Assembly (NCBI GenBank): GCA_001897835.1
Contig: MKUN01000029.1
Coordinates: 1-64,000 of the forward strand
From: Bacteroidetes bacterium 46-16
GTDB lineage: Bacteria > Bacteroidota > Bacteroidia > Chitinophagales > Chitinophagaceae
Length of the DNA stretch: 64,000 bases
Reading direction: 5' to 3'
The stretch's first letter is position 1. Each line of letters starts with the position of its first letter. A program made the position numbers and the translations under genes. The notes under the pieces were generated by a model. The model was not told the origin of the DNA. It saw nothing but the letters and a program-made list of their open reading frames with translations, and made no database searches. Positions 7,368-17,040 of this stretch are shown here, piece after piece.

Positions 7368-9560
7368 TCAGGGATTCTGGTCACCTTTATTAACCCTGTA
7401 ACCGGGCCTGGTCATTTGGGTCTCAGTATCATCAGGATCGCCTTCATTCATTGAATTCTCATCTATTTGCAGGTTCTGCATTTGTTCATCCATGGTTCCT
7501 GGTTTAGCACTGTTGAACAGGATGCGACGCGAAGGTATATCTGTTACCACACGGAACTCAGTACGGCGATTCAACTGACGACCCTCAGGATTATCTTTGC
7601 TTCCTATCTTATTGGGTGCTACCGGCATTTTATCGCCAAACCCTTTCGCTACAAGACGCATTTCCTCAATACCATTGCTTACCAGGTAATCAACTACCGA
7701 CTGGGCACGGCGCTTAGATAATTCTTCATTATACTTGTTAGAACCTTTAGAGTCGGTGTATGAATATATTTCCACGCTGAGCGAAGGATTATCTTTCATA
7801 AAGTTGATCAGCGAATCCAGGGAAGCCATTGACTCAGGACGCAATGTTGCTTTATCGAAATCATAGAACACATTGGTTACGGAGAAGTCAACAACAACAC
7901 TGTCCATATATATGGTAACATATACAGTGTCATCCGGGTCGGTACGCTTCACATCCATGGTGTTAATGGTAGCGCGTGTAGAAGAATAACCTTGTTTATC
8001 GCCGGTGATCACATAATTATTACCGCGGGCAATATTAAATGAGAAATCACCATCGGTAGAATTATAGGTCTTCATGTCGCTATTCTGATTCACCATCTTA
8101 ACCACTACTTCTGATAATTTTTCGCCTGATTTGCGGTCCACAACTTTACCTATGACCATAAGCTTTGGTTCGTATTGTATACGCCAAATATCATCGCAGC
8201 ATGTGGGGTTCTTAAGGGCAATGGAACCTACACGGTTAGACACTACGTAAGCATCTGGTTTGCCCAACGGATCTTTTATATAATACAGTTCGTCTGCGCT
8301 GGTATTAATGGGGTAACCCATATTTTGCACATTGGTATAGCGTGATGGGCCACCATCGGCAGAGAAGATATCAAAACCACCAAAACCAGACCAGCCATTA
8401 GACGCAAAATAAAGTTTGCCAACACGGCTGTCGTAATAAGGTGTTTGTTCATCATATTCGGTATTTACTTGTTTACCGGCATTTTGCGGACGACGGTATG
8501 TGCCCCTGCGGGTATCATAAACAGAGTACCAAATATCGTAACCTCCACGACTTTGCAGTTTACGGTTGGACGAGAAGAACAGTATTTCTTTCTTGCCAAT
8601 CTTACAAATCCATGGCTGTGTATTTGAAGGACCGTCATTGATACCTTCACCTAAAGTCTCAGGTTTTGACCAGTCTTTACCCTTGAATTCAGAAACATAT
8701 ATCTTACAGTTGACCATGTTCGAATCTCCCTCACCACACTTGGTGAAATAGAAGCGGTCACCACCAGGGCTAAAACAACCGTTACCAACATGTACATTAT
8801 CCTGATTGAATTTGCCGTCCATGAATTTTATCGGCCACTCAAAAGAATCGACCTGGGAAACGTGACCTTGCTTATGCGACACCATGAAACGTGACATATA
8901 TTCACCACGAGCCCTTGGGTTAGCATCTACAACATCATTCTGGCGCATTGAAGAGAACAGTAATGCTGTATCACCCAAAGGATATGGTGCAGATTCAGTG
9001 TAGGCACTGTTCACATTAGGACCCGCATTCAAAATAGTTTGTGGCTGAGGATCTTTCATAGAAGCCATAGCTTTGTTACACCCATCTATCTGCACCTTCG
9101 CATACTTTTTAAGCTTTTTATACGTTTTAGGATTTTCAGAAATGAAACGGTTAAACGTAGCTATCGCTTTCTCATATTCGCCTGACTGCTTTTCCATCTT
9201 AGCCTGCATGAACAGTGCTTCAGGATACAGTTTTGATGCCAGGGCATATGTTTCAGCATAATAGTGTGCTGCCGGCACATAGTCTCTCGTCAGCATATAG
9301 GCTTCAGCAAGCTGGAAGGTAAGGTACGGGTTGCGTTCCTGTTCCTGCTTCAATTGCTGATAATAATCTATAGCATTGAAATAACTGCCTTCACGAAACA
9401 GGTTATCTGCCCAGCGAAGTTTCTTATCATAAGACAGGCCCGAAACAGGGTCGTTTGCCTTGTTCCTATACCTTTCCATTCTATGCGACTGGGCATTTGC
9501 ATCATATTGCAGTGTAACGATAACCGTAGCCAATATTAGAAGCAGCCAATTTTTTCTCAT
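7368..9560 (-). CDS. PorE-like protein: TPR, beta-propeller, regulatory beta-sandwich and OmpA domain
   Basis: 730 residues. A signal peptide ends near ANAQ (residue 24). Tetratricopeptide-like helices occupy about 45-160 (WADNLFREGSYFNAIDYYQQL, AEAYMLTRDY), a PD40/WD40-type propeller about 190-450, a carboxypeptidase-regulatory-like beta-sandwich about 470-550 and an OmpA-like peptidoglycan-binding domain about 560-675. The OmpA part contains FYDFDKATLRPES, TDSKGSNKYNEELSKRRAQSV and NRRTEF. This domain order is that of P. gingivalis PorE, which links T9SS components to peptidoglycan. The gene is the third member of an adhesin/SprF/PorE-like cassette. A hairpin upstream suggests reduced read-through from the SprF gene. 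The 60-residue acidic C-terminal tail looks disordered. Confidence 0.87.
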   Translation of the reverse strand: MRKNWLLLILATVIVTLQYDANAQSHRMERYRNKANDPVSGLSYDKKLRWADNLFREGSYFNAIDYYQQLKQEQERNPYLTFQLAEAYMLTRDYVPAAHYYAETYALASKLYPEALFMQAKMEKQSGEYEKAIATFNRFISENPKTYKKLKKYAKVQIDGCNKAMASMKDPQPQTILNAGPNVNSAYTESAPYPLGDTALLFSSMRQNDVVDANPRARGEYMSRFMVSHKQGHVSQVDSFEWPIKFMDGKFNQDNVHVGNGCFSPGGDRFYFTKCGEGDSNMVNCKIYVSEFKGKDWSKPETLGEGINDGPSNTQPWICKIGKKEILFFSSNRKLQSRGGYDIWYSVYDTRRGTYRRPQNAGKQVNTEYDEQTPYYDSRVGKLYFASNGWSGFGGFDIFSADGGPSRYTNVQNMGYPINTSADELYYIKDPLGKPDAYVVSNRVGSIALKNPTCCDDIWRIQYEPKLMVIGKVVDRKSGEKLSEVVVKMVNQNSDMKTYNSTDGDFSFNIARGNNYVITGDKQGYSSTRATINTMDVKRTDPDDTVYVTIYMDSVVVDFSVTNVFYDFDKATLRPESMASLDSLINFMKDNPSLSVEIYSYTDSKGSNKYNEELSKRRAQSVVDYLVSNGIEEMRLVAKGFGDKMPVAPNKIGSKDNPEGRQLNRRTEFRVVTDIPSRRILFNSAKPGTMDEQMQNLQIDENSMNEGDPDDTETQMTRPGYRVNKGDQNP

Positions 9561-9611
9561 GTTCGTGAGCGTTGTTAATGGGTATAAAAGTATAAATTGG
9601 TCATAAAAAAA

Positions 9612-9643
9612 GAAAGGGCTTTAAAAAAAATTTTTGCCCTTTC
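9612..9643 (-). terminator. Hairpin with T-run between sprF-like and PorE-like genes
   Basis: GAAAGGGC (9612-9619) pairs with GCCCTTTC (9636-9643). On the minus strand a run of seven Ts follows, as in an intrinsic terminator. Because the genes on both sides form a functional cassette, it may act as an attenuator that sets expression ratios. Confidence 0.6.
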
Positions 9644-9654
9644 CCGATAATCTC

Positions 9655-10698
9655 TTAAAAACGTGAGCAAGGATAGACTAAGCGATGAGCGAAATCCAGC
9701 GGATTGGGCGCTATGTAGCGCAGGGAAATCTCAAATCCGCCTTTGCCGTTTGATGCGTCTTTCAAATTAGACATATTATAATCATAACTAACACCAAACT
9801 TAAATCCTTTAAATTCAACCCCAACTGTAGCCATTGCAGCATCGCCGTTACGATACCAGCCACCCAGGAATATTGCAGTGGCAAAGCTGTGTACATCGGG
9901 GGTTCCTACTATATAATTGAATTCATTGCCCGCAATGAGTTCAGAGGCAGAAGCCTGCATTTGATACAAAGCAGCGGGGCGAAGGCTAAAGCGGTCGCTA
10001 AGATAGGCTATAATACCTAACTGGCCGGTATAGCGCATTGCAAGACCTACATCGCTGTTTGTTTTCTTTGCTATAGCATCCTTAGGCTGGTTAAGGTTAT
10101 TGGCACCAACACCCAGCGCATAACCAAACCGCTGGCTTGGATTGTGCGAGAAGCTAAGACCTGCATTGACCGTAAAATATTTCACCTTATTATTAAGGTA
10201 TGGATATTCTGCCGAAGTACCGGGCTGGAATGTACCATTAAGGAATTCATCGCCAAAATACAGCTTAGACAGATCGATGCTTTTTTCGGTATAACCACCC
10301 TGAGCACCCACGGCTATTTGAGCCTTCTCACCCATGAATTTGTGATATGCCACTGACAACAAACCGGAAAAATTCGTAAGGTTACCATCGCCAGCCCTGT
10401 CATTGTACAACTGGAGGCCTGCAGCCAGGAAGTCGTCATGAGAGATGTCATAAACTATCGGGAGATCAAAAGATGCAGCGTAAGTAACAAAAGGAACCGT
10501 AACGCTTTTCCACTGGTTACGGTAAACGCCGGCTGCACGCCATTGGCCGCTGAAACCACCTGTAAAGGAGGGGTTAACGATGAGCGGCGAGGCTTCGAAC
10601 TGGGTAAAGTGAATATCCTGGGCCTGCAGTGGAGCCTGGAGGCCAAGCGCCATAACTATGCCCAGGCCTAAGCGGGTTATAATATTCTTTTTGGTCAT
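9655..10698 (-). CDS. Type IX secretion membrane protein, PorP/SprF family
   Basis: 347 residues. The signal peptide ends at about residue 27 (LQAPLQAQ). The mature start DIHFTQFEASPLIVNPSFTGGF is the hallmark of the PorP/SprF family, followed by an alternating beta-strand pattern predicted to form an outer-membrane barrel of about 14 strands. SprF-type proteins work with the T9SS to deliver and anchor one particular type B cargo encoded directly upstream. Here that partner is the adhesin gene ending 24 bp upstream, so the two are almost certainly cotranscribed. Confidence 0.92.
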   Translation of the reverse strand: MTKKNIITRLGLGIVMALGLQAPLQAQDIHFTQFEASPLIVNPSFTGGFSGQWRAAGVYRNQWKSVTVPFVTYAASFDLPIVYDISHDDFLAAGLQLYNDRAGDGNLTNFSGLLSVAYHKFMGEKAQIAVGAQGGYTEKSIDLSKLYFGDEFLNGTFQPGTSAEYPYLNNKVKYFTVNAGLSFSHNPSQRFGYALGVGANNLNQPKDAIAKKTNSDVGLAMRYTGQLGIIAYLSDRFSLRPAALYQMQASASELIAGNEFNYIVGTPDVHSFATAIFLGGWYRNGDAAMATVGVEFKGFKFGVSYDYNMSNLKDASNGKGGFEISLRYIAPNPLDFAHRLVYPCSRF

Positions 10699-10721
10699 GA
10701 TATACTTACCTTAAATGGATG

Positions 10722-13574
10722 TTATCTAATTAGTGTTACGTTTCCTTGTTTTACAAACTTAAGCCCTGTATTTGTATATGCCTCAATGGTATAGACATAT
10801 ACACCAAATGGCTGAGGTTCACCTTTGTATTTCCCGTCCCATCCCTGATTTATGTCAGAGGTCTCGAAAACAACGTTCCCCCAGCGGTTGAAAATACGGA
10901 AATTTTTCAAAGTTGCAATGCCCCGCTTTACAATTTTTAATTCCGAATTTGGCCCGGAGCCCGGAACGAATGCATTTGGTATGTCGAGAACAGATTCGGG
11001 ATCAACAATTACTTTAATAGAATCTGTAGCCGGGCAACCCCATTCTGTAGTGCCTTTTACAATATACTTTGTGGTCACTTCAGGCATTGATACGGGGTTT
11101 GATATATCATCATCGCTAAGCCCTGTAGGCGGGAACCAATGATAGTACATCACATTACCCTGTGGATTCATCTGGTAGCTCTCGCCAGGGTAAAGCCTTA
11201 CCGAATCGGGGATATCTATTATAGCATTGGAGTGTACGAAAAACTTAACGTCCAGCGTATCATGGCAACCATGCACATCAGTTATAAGCACTTCGTAACG
11301 TGTATCCCTGTATGGATAAATAAGGGGGTCTGAAGCCAGGGAATCGCTTATGACACCGGGATCATTAGGTGTCCAGCTATAGAATACACCCCCTGTAGCA
11401 TGCAGATAAACGGAATCGAGCGGGCATATATTGGTATCTATCGACGGGCTGATACCACCAAAATTACCGGGGAATACCGTGATATAGGTAGAGTCAGAAC
11501 CTTTACACCCATTTGGTGTAGTAACCGTAAGAATGTAGTTATTACTGCTATCGCCTGTAAATACTATATCAGGTGTGTTATAGTTATCAAGACCTGTATT
11601 AGGGGTCCATGCATAAGTATAATTGGGATATGGAGGATCTACCGTAGCGTTGATTATGATGCTCTGCCACTGGCACATTTGTGCTGAATCGGGAATATTC
11701 ACTACCGGGTTAGGCTGCACCTCTACATTGAAGGAGTGTATCATATCAGGACAACCCGGATAAGTAGCGGTGATCGTATAAGTGATCGAGGTATCGGGTG
11801 TCATCTGCGGATCGATAATGAACGGATTGGACACGTAAGTGGAAGGCGACCATGTATAAGAGAAGTTAGGATCACCGTTAGCCCTTACCTGTATCAGCCC
11901 ACCTACGCAAACTACGGTATCAGGATTGAGCAGTGCAAAGTCATTGGGCAGCTCATGTATGGTAATAGTATCGGTGCGTGCGCAACCTACAGCACCGGGA
12001 TCGGCAGTGACCACATAAGTAACGTCATTTTGTACGGTCGGTGTACTTACCGGGTTTTGTATCGCAGCGTCACTCAGGTAAGTAGCCGGACTCCATGAAT
12101 AGGTATAGGTCTGGTTAAGCGGTGTAGTTACTGCATTGAGCGGCACAGGCACACCTACGCAGGTGGTCACATCGGGGCCAAGGTCCACCGTTGGCGGGAA
12201 CTTCACATCGATAGTGATATTACCCTGCATAGAAGGACAACCTGAACCCGGAAGCTCAGCAGTGACCGAATAAGTAGTAGTGGTCGTAGGCGTGGCAGTT
12301 GGAGACAATATATTGGGATCGTCCAAACCGGTAGAAGGTGTCCAGTGATAATTTAGGATACTATCGCCTTCAGCAAGGATATGCACTGAGTTGCCAATAC
12401 ATATTGGTGTGTCTGGGGAGATCACATGCAGGTAAAGCGAATCGTAAATAGTTATCTCTGCGCTGTCTGATATCTGGTTGCCATTGCAGAGGTAAGGAGA
12501 AAGTATATACAGTTTAACTGTTTTAGGGCCTGCCGGTGGTATAACGGGCAGTGCATTGATATACACGGTATCGGTAAGGCTGTCTGCCGGTATCACCGCA
12601 CTATCAGCTATGGTCACATAGTCGTATCCATTTATCGCAGTGCCGCCTATCTGGAAATGCACTACTTTGGGAAGAGGCGTAGCTACCGGCCGGGTAAATA
12701 CAAATTTACCGGGTGCGCAACCCCTTACTACATAGGGAAGACCGCCGGGACCGAAAGTAGCAATAGACGTAGTGCCCGAAGTAAGGCTGCCAGCTTCGAG
12801 CCAAACACCTGAATCGAGTATAAAATCACCGGCATCACCAACTGCCAGCTTAAGGTGATATGTATCGCAGGCTGTTACCGGTGATATGGCCGTAAACACC
12901 TCAGTAAAACCCGCATAAGTTATGTATATCCCTGCATTATTATTCACATAATATTGGGCAAAAGGAGAGCCGGGCCCCATAGCCTGACATGGGCCTAAAT
13001 TCAATACATTATTTACTACCGGATCTGTGGTACTGTTTACCGCCACGGGGATATTGGTACCGGGTATCAAGGCAATATTGGTAGGCGTAGGTATATCAGG
13101 GCCGGAAATGAAAAAGCCAAAAGCATCGTTATAACCGGAACAGGAATAACCGGTATATTCTACTGAACCGAAAACATAGTTGAACTTAACCGTATCGCCG
13201 GAAGGCACAAAATCAAACTCAAGTATGCAGGCATCGTGTGTGGAATTACCCGCCAGGTTAGTGAGATCCGGATCGCCGGGGAAATTATTGGAAAAACTCG
13301 GCCCACCTACCGGGCCTGCCGTTGCAGATGCATGGCCTGAGGTTAAAACGATACCACTATCAATGCCAAGATTGCTCACACCATTGAATGTTCCGTTTGC
13401 CAGCTGCGCGCAGTTCAAAGAAGGATTCAGTACAATAACACCGGCGCCTGTTAGCTTAGCAGCAAGGGTATCAGCCGTTTGGTTAGCTACTACAGCATAA
13501 TTCTGTGCCAGTGATGTATCGGTAATAAAAGCAGATAGGACCAAGATGGATAATAAGTAATAAATTCTTTTCAT
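10722..13574 (-). CDS. Large surface adhesin: choice-of-anchor L domain, PKD-like repeats, type B T9SS sorting domain
   Basis: 950 residues from the ATG used here. That start gives a clean signal peptide (MKRIYYLLSILVLSAFITDTSLAQ); further in-frame ATGs lie up to 16 codons upstream. Residues about 30-270 resemble the choice-of-anchor L domain (DACILEFDFVPSGDTVKFNYVFGSVEY, FGFFISGP). About ten Ig/PKD-like units of roughly 80 residues follow, each with YTWSPxT and C-terminal DTI strands. The last 90 residues (IPNAFVPGSG, FRIFNRWGNVVFE, GWDGKYKGEPQPFGVYVYTIEA) are the gliding-motility-associated type B sorting domain. It is expected to be exported and bound to the cell surface via the SprF-like protein encoded next. 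A role in adhesion or gliding is inferred. Confidence 0.9.
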   Translation of the reverse strand: MKRIYYLLSILVLSAFITDTSLAQNYAVVANQTADTLAAKLTGAGVIVLNPSLNCAQLANGTFNGVSNLGIDSGIVLTSGHASATAGPVGGPSFSNNFPGDPDLTNLAGNSTHDACILEFDFVPSGDTVKFNYVFGSVEYTGYSCSGYNDAFGFFISGPDIPTPTNIALIPGTNIPVAVNSTTDPVVNNVLNLGPCQAMGPGSPFAQYYVNNNAGIYITYAGFTEVFTAISPVTACDTYHLKLAVGDAGDFILDSGVWLEAGSLTSGTTSIATFGPGGLPYVVRGCAPGKFVFTRPVATPLPKVVHFQIGGTAINGYDYVTIADSAVIPADSLTDTVYINALPVIPPAGPKTVKLYILSPYLCNGNQISDSAEITIYDSLYLHVISPDTPICIGNSVHILAEGDSILNYHWTPSTGLDDPNILSPTATPTTTTTYSVTAELPGSGCPSMQGNITIDVKFPPTVDLGPDVTTCVGVPVPLNAVTTPLNQTYTYSWSPATYLSDAAIQNPVSTPTVQNDVTYVVTADPGAVGCARTDTITIHELPNDFALLNPDTVVCVGGLIQVRANGDPNFSYTWSPSTYVSNPFIIDPQMTPDTSITYTITATYPGCPDMIHSFNVEVQPNPVVNIPDSAQMCQWQSIIINATVDPPYPNYTYAWTPNTGLDNYNTPDIVFTGDSSNNYILTVTTPNGCKGSDSTYITVFPGNFGGISPSIDTNICPLDSVYLHATGGVFYSWTPNDPGVISDSLASDPLIYPYRDTRYEVLITDVHGCHDTLDVKFFVHSNAIIDIPDSVRLYPGESYQMNPQGNVMYYHWFPPTGLSDDDISNPVSMPEVTTKYIVKGTTEWGCPATDSIKVIVDPESVLDIPNAFVPGSGPNSELKIVKRGIATLKNFRIFNRWGNVVFETSDINQGWDGKYKGEPQPFGVYVYTIEAYTNTGLKFVKQGNVTLIR

Positions 13575-13653
13575 ATTTGCGGCCATTTTCATGGATTTTT
13601 TATAATAGACGGTACTCTGCAAAAAAAAGTTTGCCTTTTAGTTGCAGAATTAT

Positions 13654-13685
13654 CAAAAATACGGTTTTTATAAATGTTTTTCAAG
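13654..13685 (-). promoter_or_regulatory. Promoter of the T9SS adhesin cassette
   Basis: On the minus strand CTTG (13685-13682) is followed after 20 nt by TATTTTTG (13661-13654), matching the Bacteroidota -33/-7 pattern. The predicted start is about 75 nt upstream of the adhesin ATG. Confidence 0.6.
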
Positions 13686-13721
13686 AGTTTTTTAAACAAA
13701 GCAGCTACTTTATTAATATTG

Positions 13722-13729
13722 TACCTTTG
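13722..13729 (+). promoter_or_regulatory. -7 box for ftsK
   Basis: TACCTTTG fits TAnnTTTG. The predicted transcription start (about 13734) leaves only a few bases before the first ATG at 13738 but about 13 nt before the ATG at 13747. This favours the latter as the translation start. Confidence 0.55.
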
Positions 13730-13746
13730 CGCATCGTTTGCCCGGT

Positions 13747-16287
13747 ATGGCCAGTAATAAGAAAAACAAAAATATAACTAAGCAAAAAGCTGAGGATCAA
13801 CACCCGGCTGTGGGTGAACAGGCAAAAAGCAGGCAAAGCAGGCTTGGCGCCGGCATAATACTACTATTATGCGGGGTTTATACATGTGTTTCGATCATCA
13901 GCTATTGCTTCACCTGGCAGGCCGACCAGGATAAGCTCTTCAGCAGCAACGGTCTGAATCATTTCATATTCAAAGACAAAGGCCCTGTGGCCAATATGGG
14001 CGGGCGCATAGGCGCGGCCTTATCACACATCCTGGTATATAAAGGTGCCGGTATCGCCTCCTTAGTGATCGGCATGGCCATAGCAGCTCTTGGCATATAT
14101 CTCATATATGGCAAACGTGCCATGCCGGGGCTCCGCTATATGCGCTGGGCATCGATAGTATTGCTGCTTACCGCTCCCACGCTTGCCTACCTGGCACCAC
14201 ATGCAGCTTTTCCTTACGGAGGGGCATTGGGCAATGAGATCATTACCTACCTCAATGGTGCGGTAGGCAGTGCCGGCACGGCAATGATCTTACTTGCAGC
14301 CATCTTTTTCTTCCTGTTCGTAGTACTGGCTCTTGACATACGCCCCTTATTGCACCGTATGCACCATGCAGGCAAAAGGGCGGGCACTGCACTGGCGGGT
14401 ATGGCTCAAAGCAATAAGCGTGATGAACCGCAAGCTGAAGAAGAAGACACAAGTGAACATATAATACCTGTCACAATAAGCAATGAGGAGGCCCCCGCAA
14501 AGGAATGGAACATGACCCTCTCTGAAAAGGCTCCGCAAAAAACCCTTAATGACCTCTATGCAGAGACCAGCAGTTCGGTAAACGTGTACGATACAGATAC
14601 TGTAACAGAAGAAGAGGAAACTGAAGAAGAAGACATAGAACAAGAAGTGGTATTGGAAGTGCCCAAAAAGAAAAAGGAAGAAGCTCCTGCAGATGATGAT
14701 GAACTTTCGTTTGAAGTGATACAGCAGGAAGATGAGCCCCTTATTAAAAACGGTGCGCACATCAGTATAGCAGACAATGAACCTTATGCACCCGAGCTGG
14801 ACCTCCCCAGCTATAAATTCCCCCGCCTGGACTTGCTTGAAGACCGTGCGCAGGAAACCATTGCCCTGGATAAAGGAGAACTGGAAAAGAACAAAAACCA
14901 GATCATACAAACGCTGCGCAGCTTTGGTATAGAGATACAGCGCATCAGCGCCACCGTAGGGCCTACGGTGACCCTGTATGAAATAGTACCTGCAGAAGGC
15001 GTGCGCATATCCAAGATACGTAACCTGGAAGATGACATTGCCCTCAACCTTGCAGCTCTGGGTATACGTATCATAGCCCCTATACCAGGCCGTGGTACCA
15101 TAGGCATTGAGGTACCGAATGCGCATAAGCAAATAGTATCGATGCGGGCACTGCTGGCAAGTGAAAAATTTGCCAACTCCAAAATGAGCCTGCCCATTGC
15201 GCTGGGTAAAAAAATAGATAATGAGAACTACATAGTAGACCTGGCCACCATGCCGCACCTGCTGATGGCGGGCGCTACAGGCCAGGGTAAGTCTGTAGGT
15301 ATAAATGCAATACTGGTATCGCTCCTTTACAAGAAGCATCCTGCACAACTGAAGTTTGTGATGGTGGACCCTAAAAAGGTGGAGCTGTCGATATACCGGA
15401 CTATAGAAAAACACTTCCTGGCCAAGCTGCCCAACGAAGAGGAAGCCATCATTACCGATACCAAAAAGGTGATCAACACCCTCAATGCATTGTGCATTGA
15501 AATGGATAACCGTTATGAATTGCTGAAAGAGGCCGGGGCCAGGAATATCAAAGAGTATAATGAAAAATTCATCAACCGCAGGCTGAACCCCGAACGCGGG
15601 CATAAATACCTTCCATTCATTGTGCTGGTAATTGATGAATTTGCCGACCTGATCATGACCGCAGGTAAAGAAGTGGAAATGCCTATCGCACGCCTGGCAC
15701 AGCTGGCACGTGCTATCGGCATACACCTCATTATAGCCACACAACGGCCATCGGTAAACGTAATTACCGGTACTATAAAGGCCAACTTCCCTGCACGTAT
15801 CGCATTCAAGGTATCGGCAAAGGTGGACTCCCGAACCATACTCGATTCGGGCGGTGCGGAGCAACTGATCGGCAGGGGTGACATGCTGGTATCGCATGGC
15901 AGTGAACTGTTGCGCCTGCAATGCGCTTTCGTAGATACGCCCGAAGTAGAACGTGTGGTGGAATTCATCGGTGAACAAAGAGGTTACCCATCTGCCTTTG
16001 AATTACCGGAGTATGAAGGAGAGGACGGTGATAGCGCAGATAAAGTACTGGACCTTACCAACCGTGATAAACTATTTGAAGACTGCGCCCGCACTGTGGT
16101 GCAAACCCAATCGGGCTCTACCTCTATGTTGCAGCGACGCTATAACCTGGGCTATAACAGGGCTGGCCGTATAATGGACCAACTGGAGGCTGCCGGTATT
16201 GTGGGCCCTGCCATAGGCAGCAAACCCAGAGAGGTATATTTTAAGACCGATGCCGAATTGGAACAGTTTTTGAAAGGATTAGACTAA
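13747..16287 (+). CDS. ftsK: DNA translocase FtsK
   Basis: 846 residues. Four membrane helices lie in about 30-195, followed by an acidic linker (about 220-330, with runs of Glu) and the motor. The alpha/beta motor contains Walker A GATGQGKS (about 509-516), Walker B LVIDEFADL (about 627) and the ATQRPSVNVITG motif. The C-terminal winged-helix gamma domain (about 775-840, LQRRYNLGYNRAGRIMDQLE) reads orienting sequences on DNA. FtsK pumps chromosome ends through the closing septum and activates XerCD at dif. An ATG three codons upstream is possible, but the -7 box at 13722 makes that leader too short. lolA follows after 54 bp and may be cotranscribed. Confidence 0.95.
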   Translation: MASNKKNKNITKQKAEDQHPAVGEQAKSRQSRLGAGIILLLCGVYTCVSIISYCFTWQADQDKLFSSNGLNHFIFKDKGPVANMGGRIGAALSHILVYKGAGIASLVIGMAIAALGIYLIYGKRAMPGLRYMRWASIVLLLTAPTLAYLAPHAAFPYGGALGNEIITYLNGAVGSAGTAMILLAAIFFFLFVVLALDIRPLLHRMHHAGKRAGTALAGMAQSNKRDEPQAEEEDTSEHIIPVTISNEEAPAKEWNMTLSEKAPQKTLNDLYAETSSSVNVYDTDTVTEEEETEEEDIEQEVVLEVPKKKKEEAPADDDELSFEVIQQEDEPLIKNGAHISIADNEPYAPELDLPSYKFPRLDLLEDRAQETIALDKGELEKNKNQIIQTLRSFGIEIQRISATVGPTVTLYEIVPAEGVRISKIRNLEDDIALNLAALGIRIIAPIPGRGTIGIEVPNAHKQIVSMRALLASEKFANSKMSLPIALGKKIDNENYIVDLATMPHLLMAGATGQGKSVGINAILVSLLYKKHPAQLKFVMVDPKKVELSIYRTIEKHFLAKLPNEEEAIITDTKKVINTLNALCIEMDNRYELLKEAGARNIKEYNEKFINRRLNPERGHKYLPFIVLVIDEFADLIMTAGKEVEMPIARLAQLARAIGIHLIIATQRPSVNVITGTIKANFPARIAFKVSAKVDSRTILDSGGAEQLIGRGDMLVSHGSELLRLQCAFVDTPEVERVVEFIGEQRGYPSAFELPEYEGEDGDSADKVLDLTNRDKLFEDCARTVVQTQSGSTSMLQRRYNLGYNRAGRIMDQLEAAGIVGPAIGSKPREVYFKTDAELEQFLKGLD

Positions 16288-16341
16288 AAGACGGAAAAAC
16301 ACTTAATTATTTTTAAATCTATTAATTATCCGAGCAGAAAA

Positions 16342-16989
16342 ATGAAAAAGTTACTGAGTGTATGTTTATTGATGTTGTGGTGCGGCATGCAGCCTCTACA
16401 GGCACAGGATGCGAAGGCGAAATCTATACTGGAGGCAGTAAGTAAAAAAATAAATGGCCTTAAATCCTTAAAAGCAAACTTTGCCTTTCACCTGAATGGT
16501 GCCAATGGCAAAGTAAAAGAAACTAAAAAGGGCAGTTTTGCTATGAAAGGGCAAAAATACCATGTACTTATAGCCGGGCAGGAGATAATATGTGATACCA
16601 AGACCATATGGACCTACATGAAAGAGGCCAACGAGGTGCAAATAAGTAATTTCAACCCCGATGAGCAATCCATATCGCCTACCAAGCTTCTTACCAATTT
16701 TTACGATAAAGAATACAGCTATAAATATGCCGGCAGCAAAAAGGTGGCCGGAAAAAACTGCGACGTAATAGAACTGACCCCCACAAATAAAGGCAAGCAA
16801 CTCAGCAAACTGGAACTTGCCGTTGATAAAGCGAGCAAAACAATTACCGGTGGCAATATTTGGGAAAAGAATGGCAATAATTACCAGTACGAGATAAGCA
16901 ATTTTACGCCTAACCCGAATATTAGTGATAGCTATTTCACGTTTGATACCAAGGCACACCCGGGAGTAGAAGTGGTGGACCTTCGCTGA
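16342..16989 (+). CDS. lolA: Outer-membrane lipoprotein carrier protein LolA-like
   Basis: 215 residues. A signal peptide ends near residue 22 (MQPLQAQ). The mature part has the LolA half-barrel pattern: an N-terminal helix (AKSILEAVSKKINGLKSLKANF), KGSFAMKGQKYHV, TIWTYMKEANEVQISNF and VIELTPTNKGKQLSKLELAVDK. LolA carries lipoproteins through the periplasm from LolCDE to the outer membrane. It lies directly after ftsK on the same strand, a pairing also common in other Bacteroidota, and ends at a strong terminator. Confidence 0.88.
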   Translation: MKKLLSVCLLMLWCGMQPLQAQDAKAKSILEAVSKKINGLKSLKANFAFHLNGANGKVKETKKGSFAMKGQKYHVLIAGQEIICDTKTIWTYMKEANEVQISNFNPDEQSISPTKLLTNFYDKEYSYKYAGSKKVAGKNCDVIELTPTNKGKQLSKLELAVDKASKTITGGNIWEKNGNNYQYEISNFTPNPNISDSYFTFDTKAHPGVEVVDLR

Positions 16990-17002
16990 TAATAATTGAA
17001 GC

Positions 17003-17040
17003 AATTAAAAAGCCCCGCCTTAAGGCGGGGCTTTTTAATT
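17003..17040. terminator. Perfect bidirectional terminator between lolA and the MlaF-like gene
   Basis: A perfect palindrome with 19-bp arms centred at 17021/17022. A G+C-rich core (GCCCCGCCTT/AAGGCGGGGC) is flanked by AAAAA and TTTTT, so it can terminate transcription from both sides. It overlaps the stop codon of the minus-strand ATPase gene. Confidence 0.93.

Noticed and set aside
14347-15978. Minus-strand 543-codon frame inside ftsK
   Set aside because: Shadow of ftsK: rich in Cys, His, Tyr and Phe as expected for an antisense frame of a conserved gene; no start context or domain.
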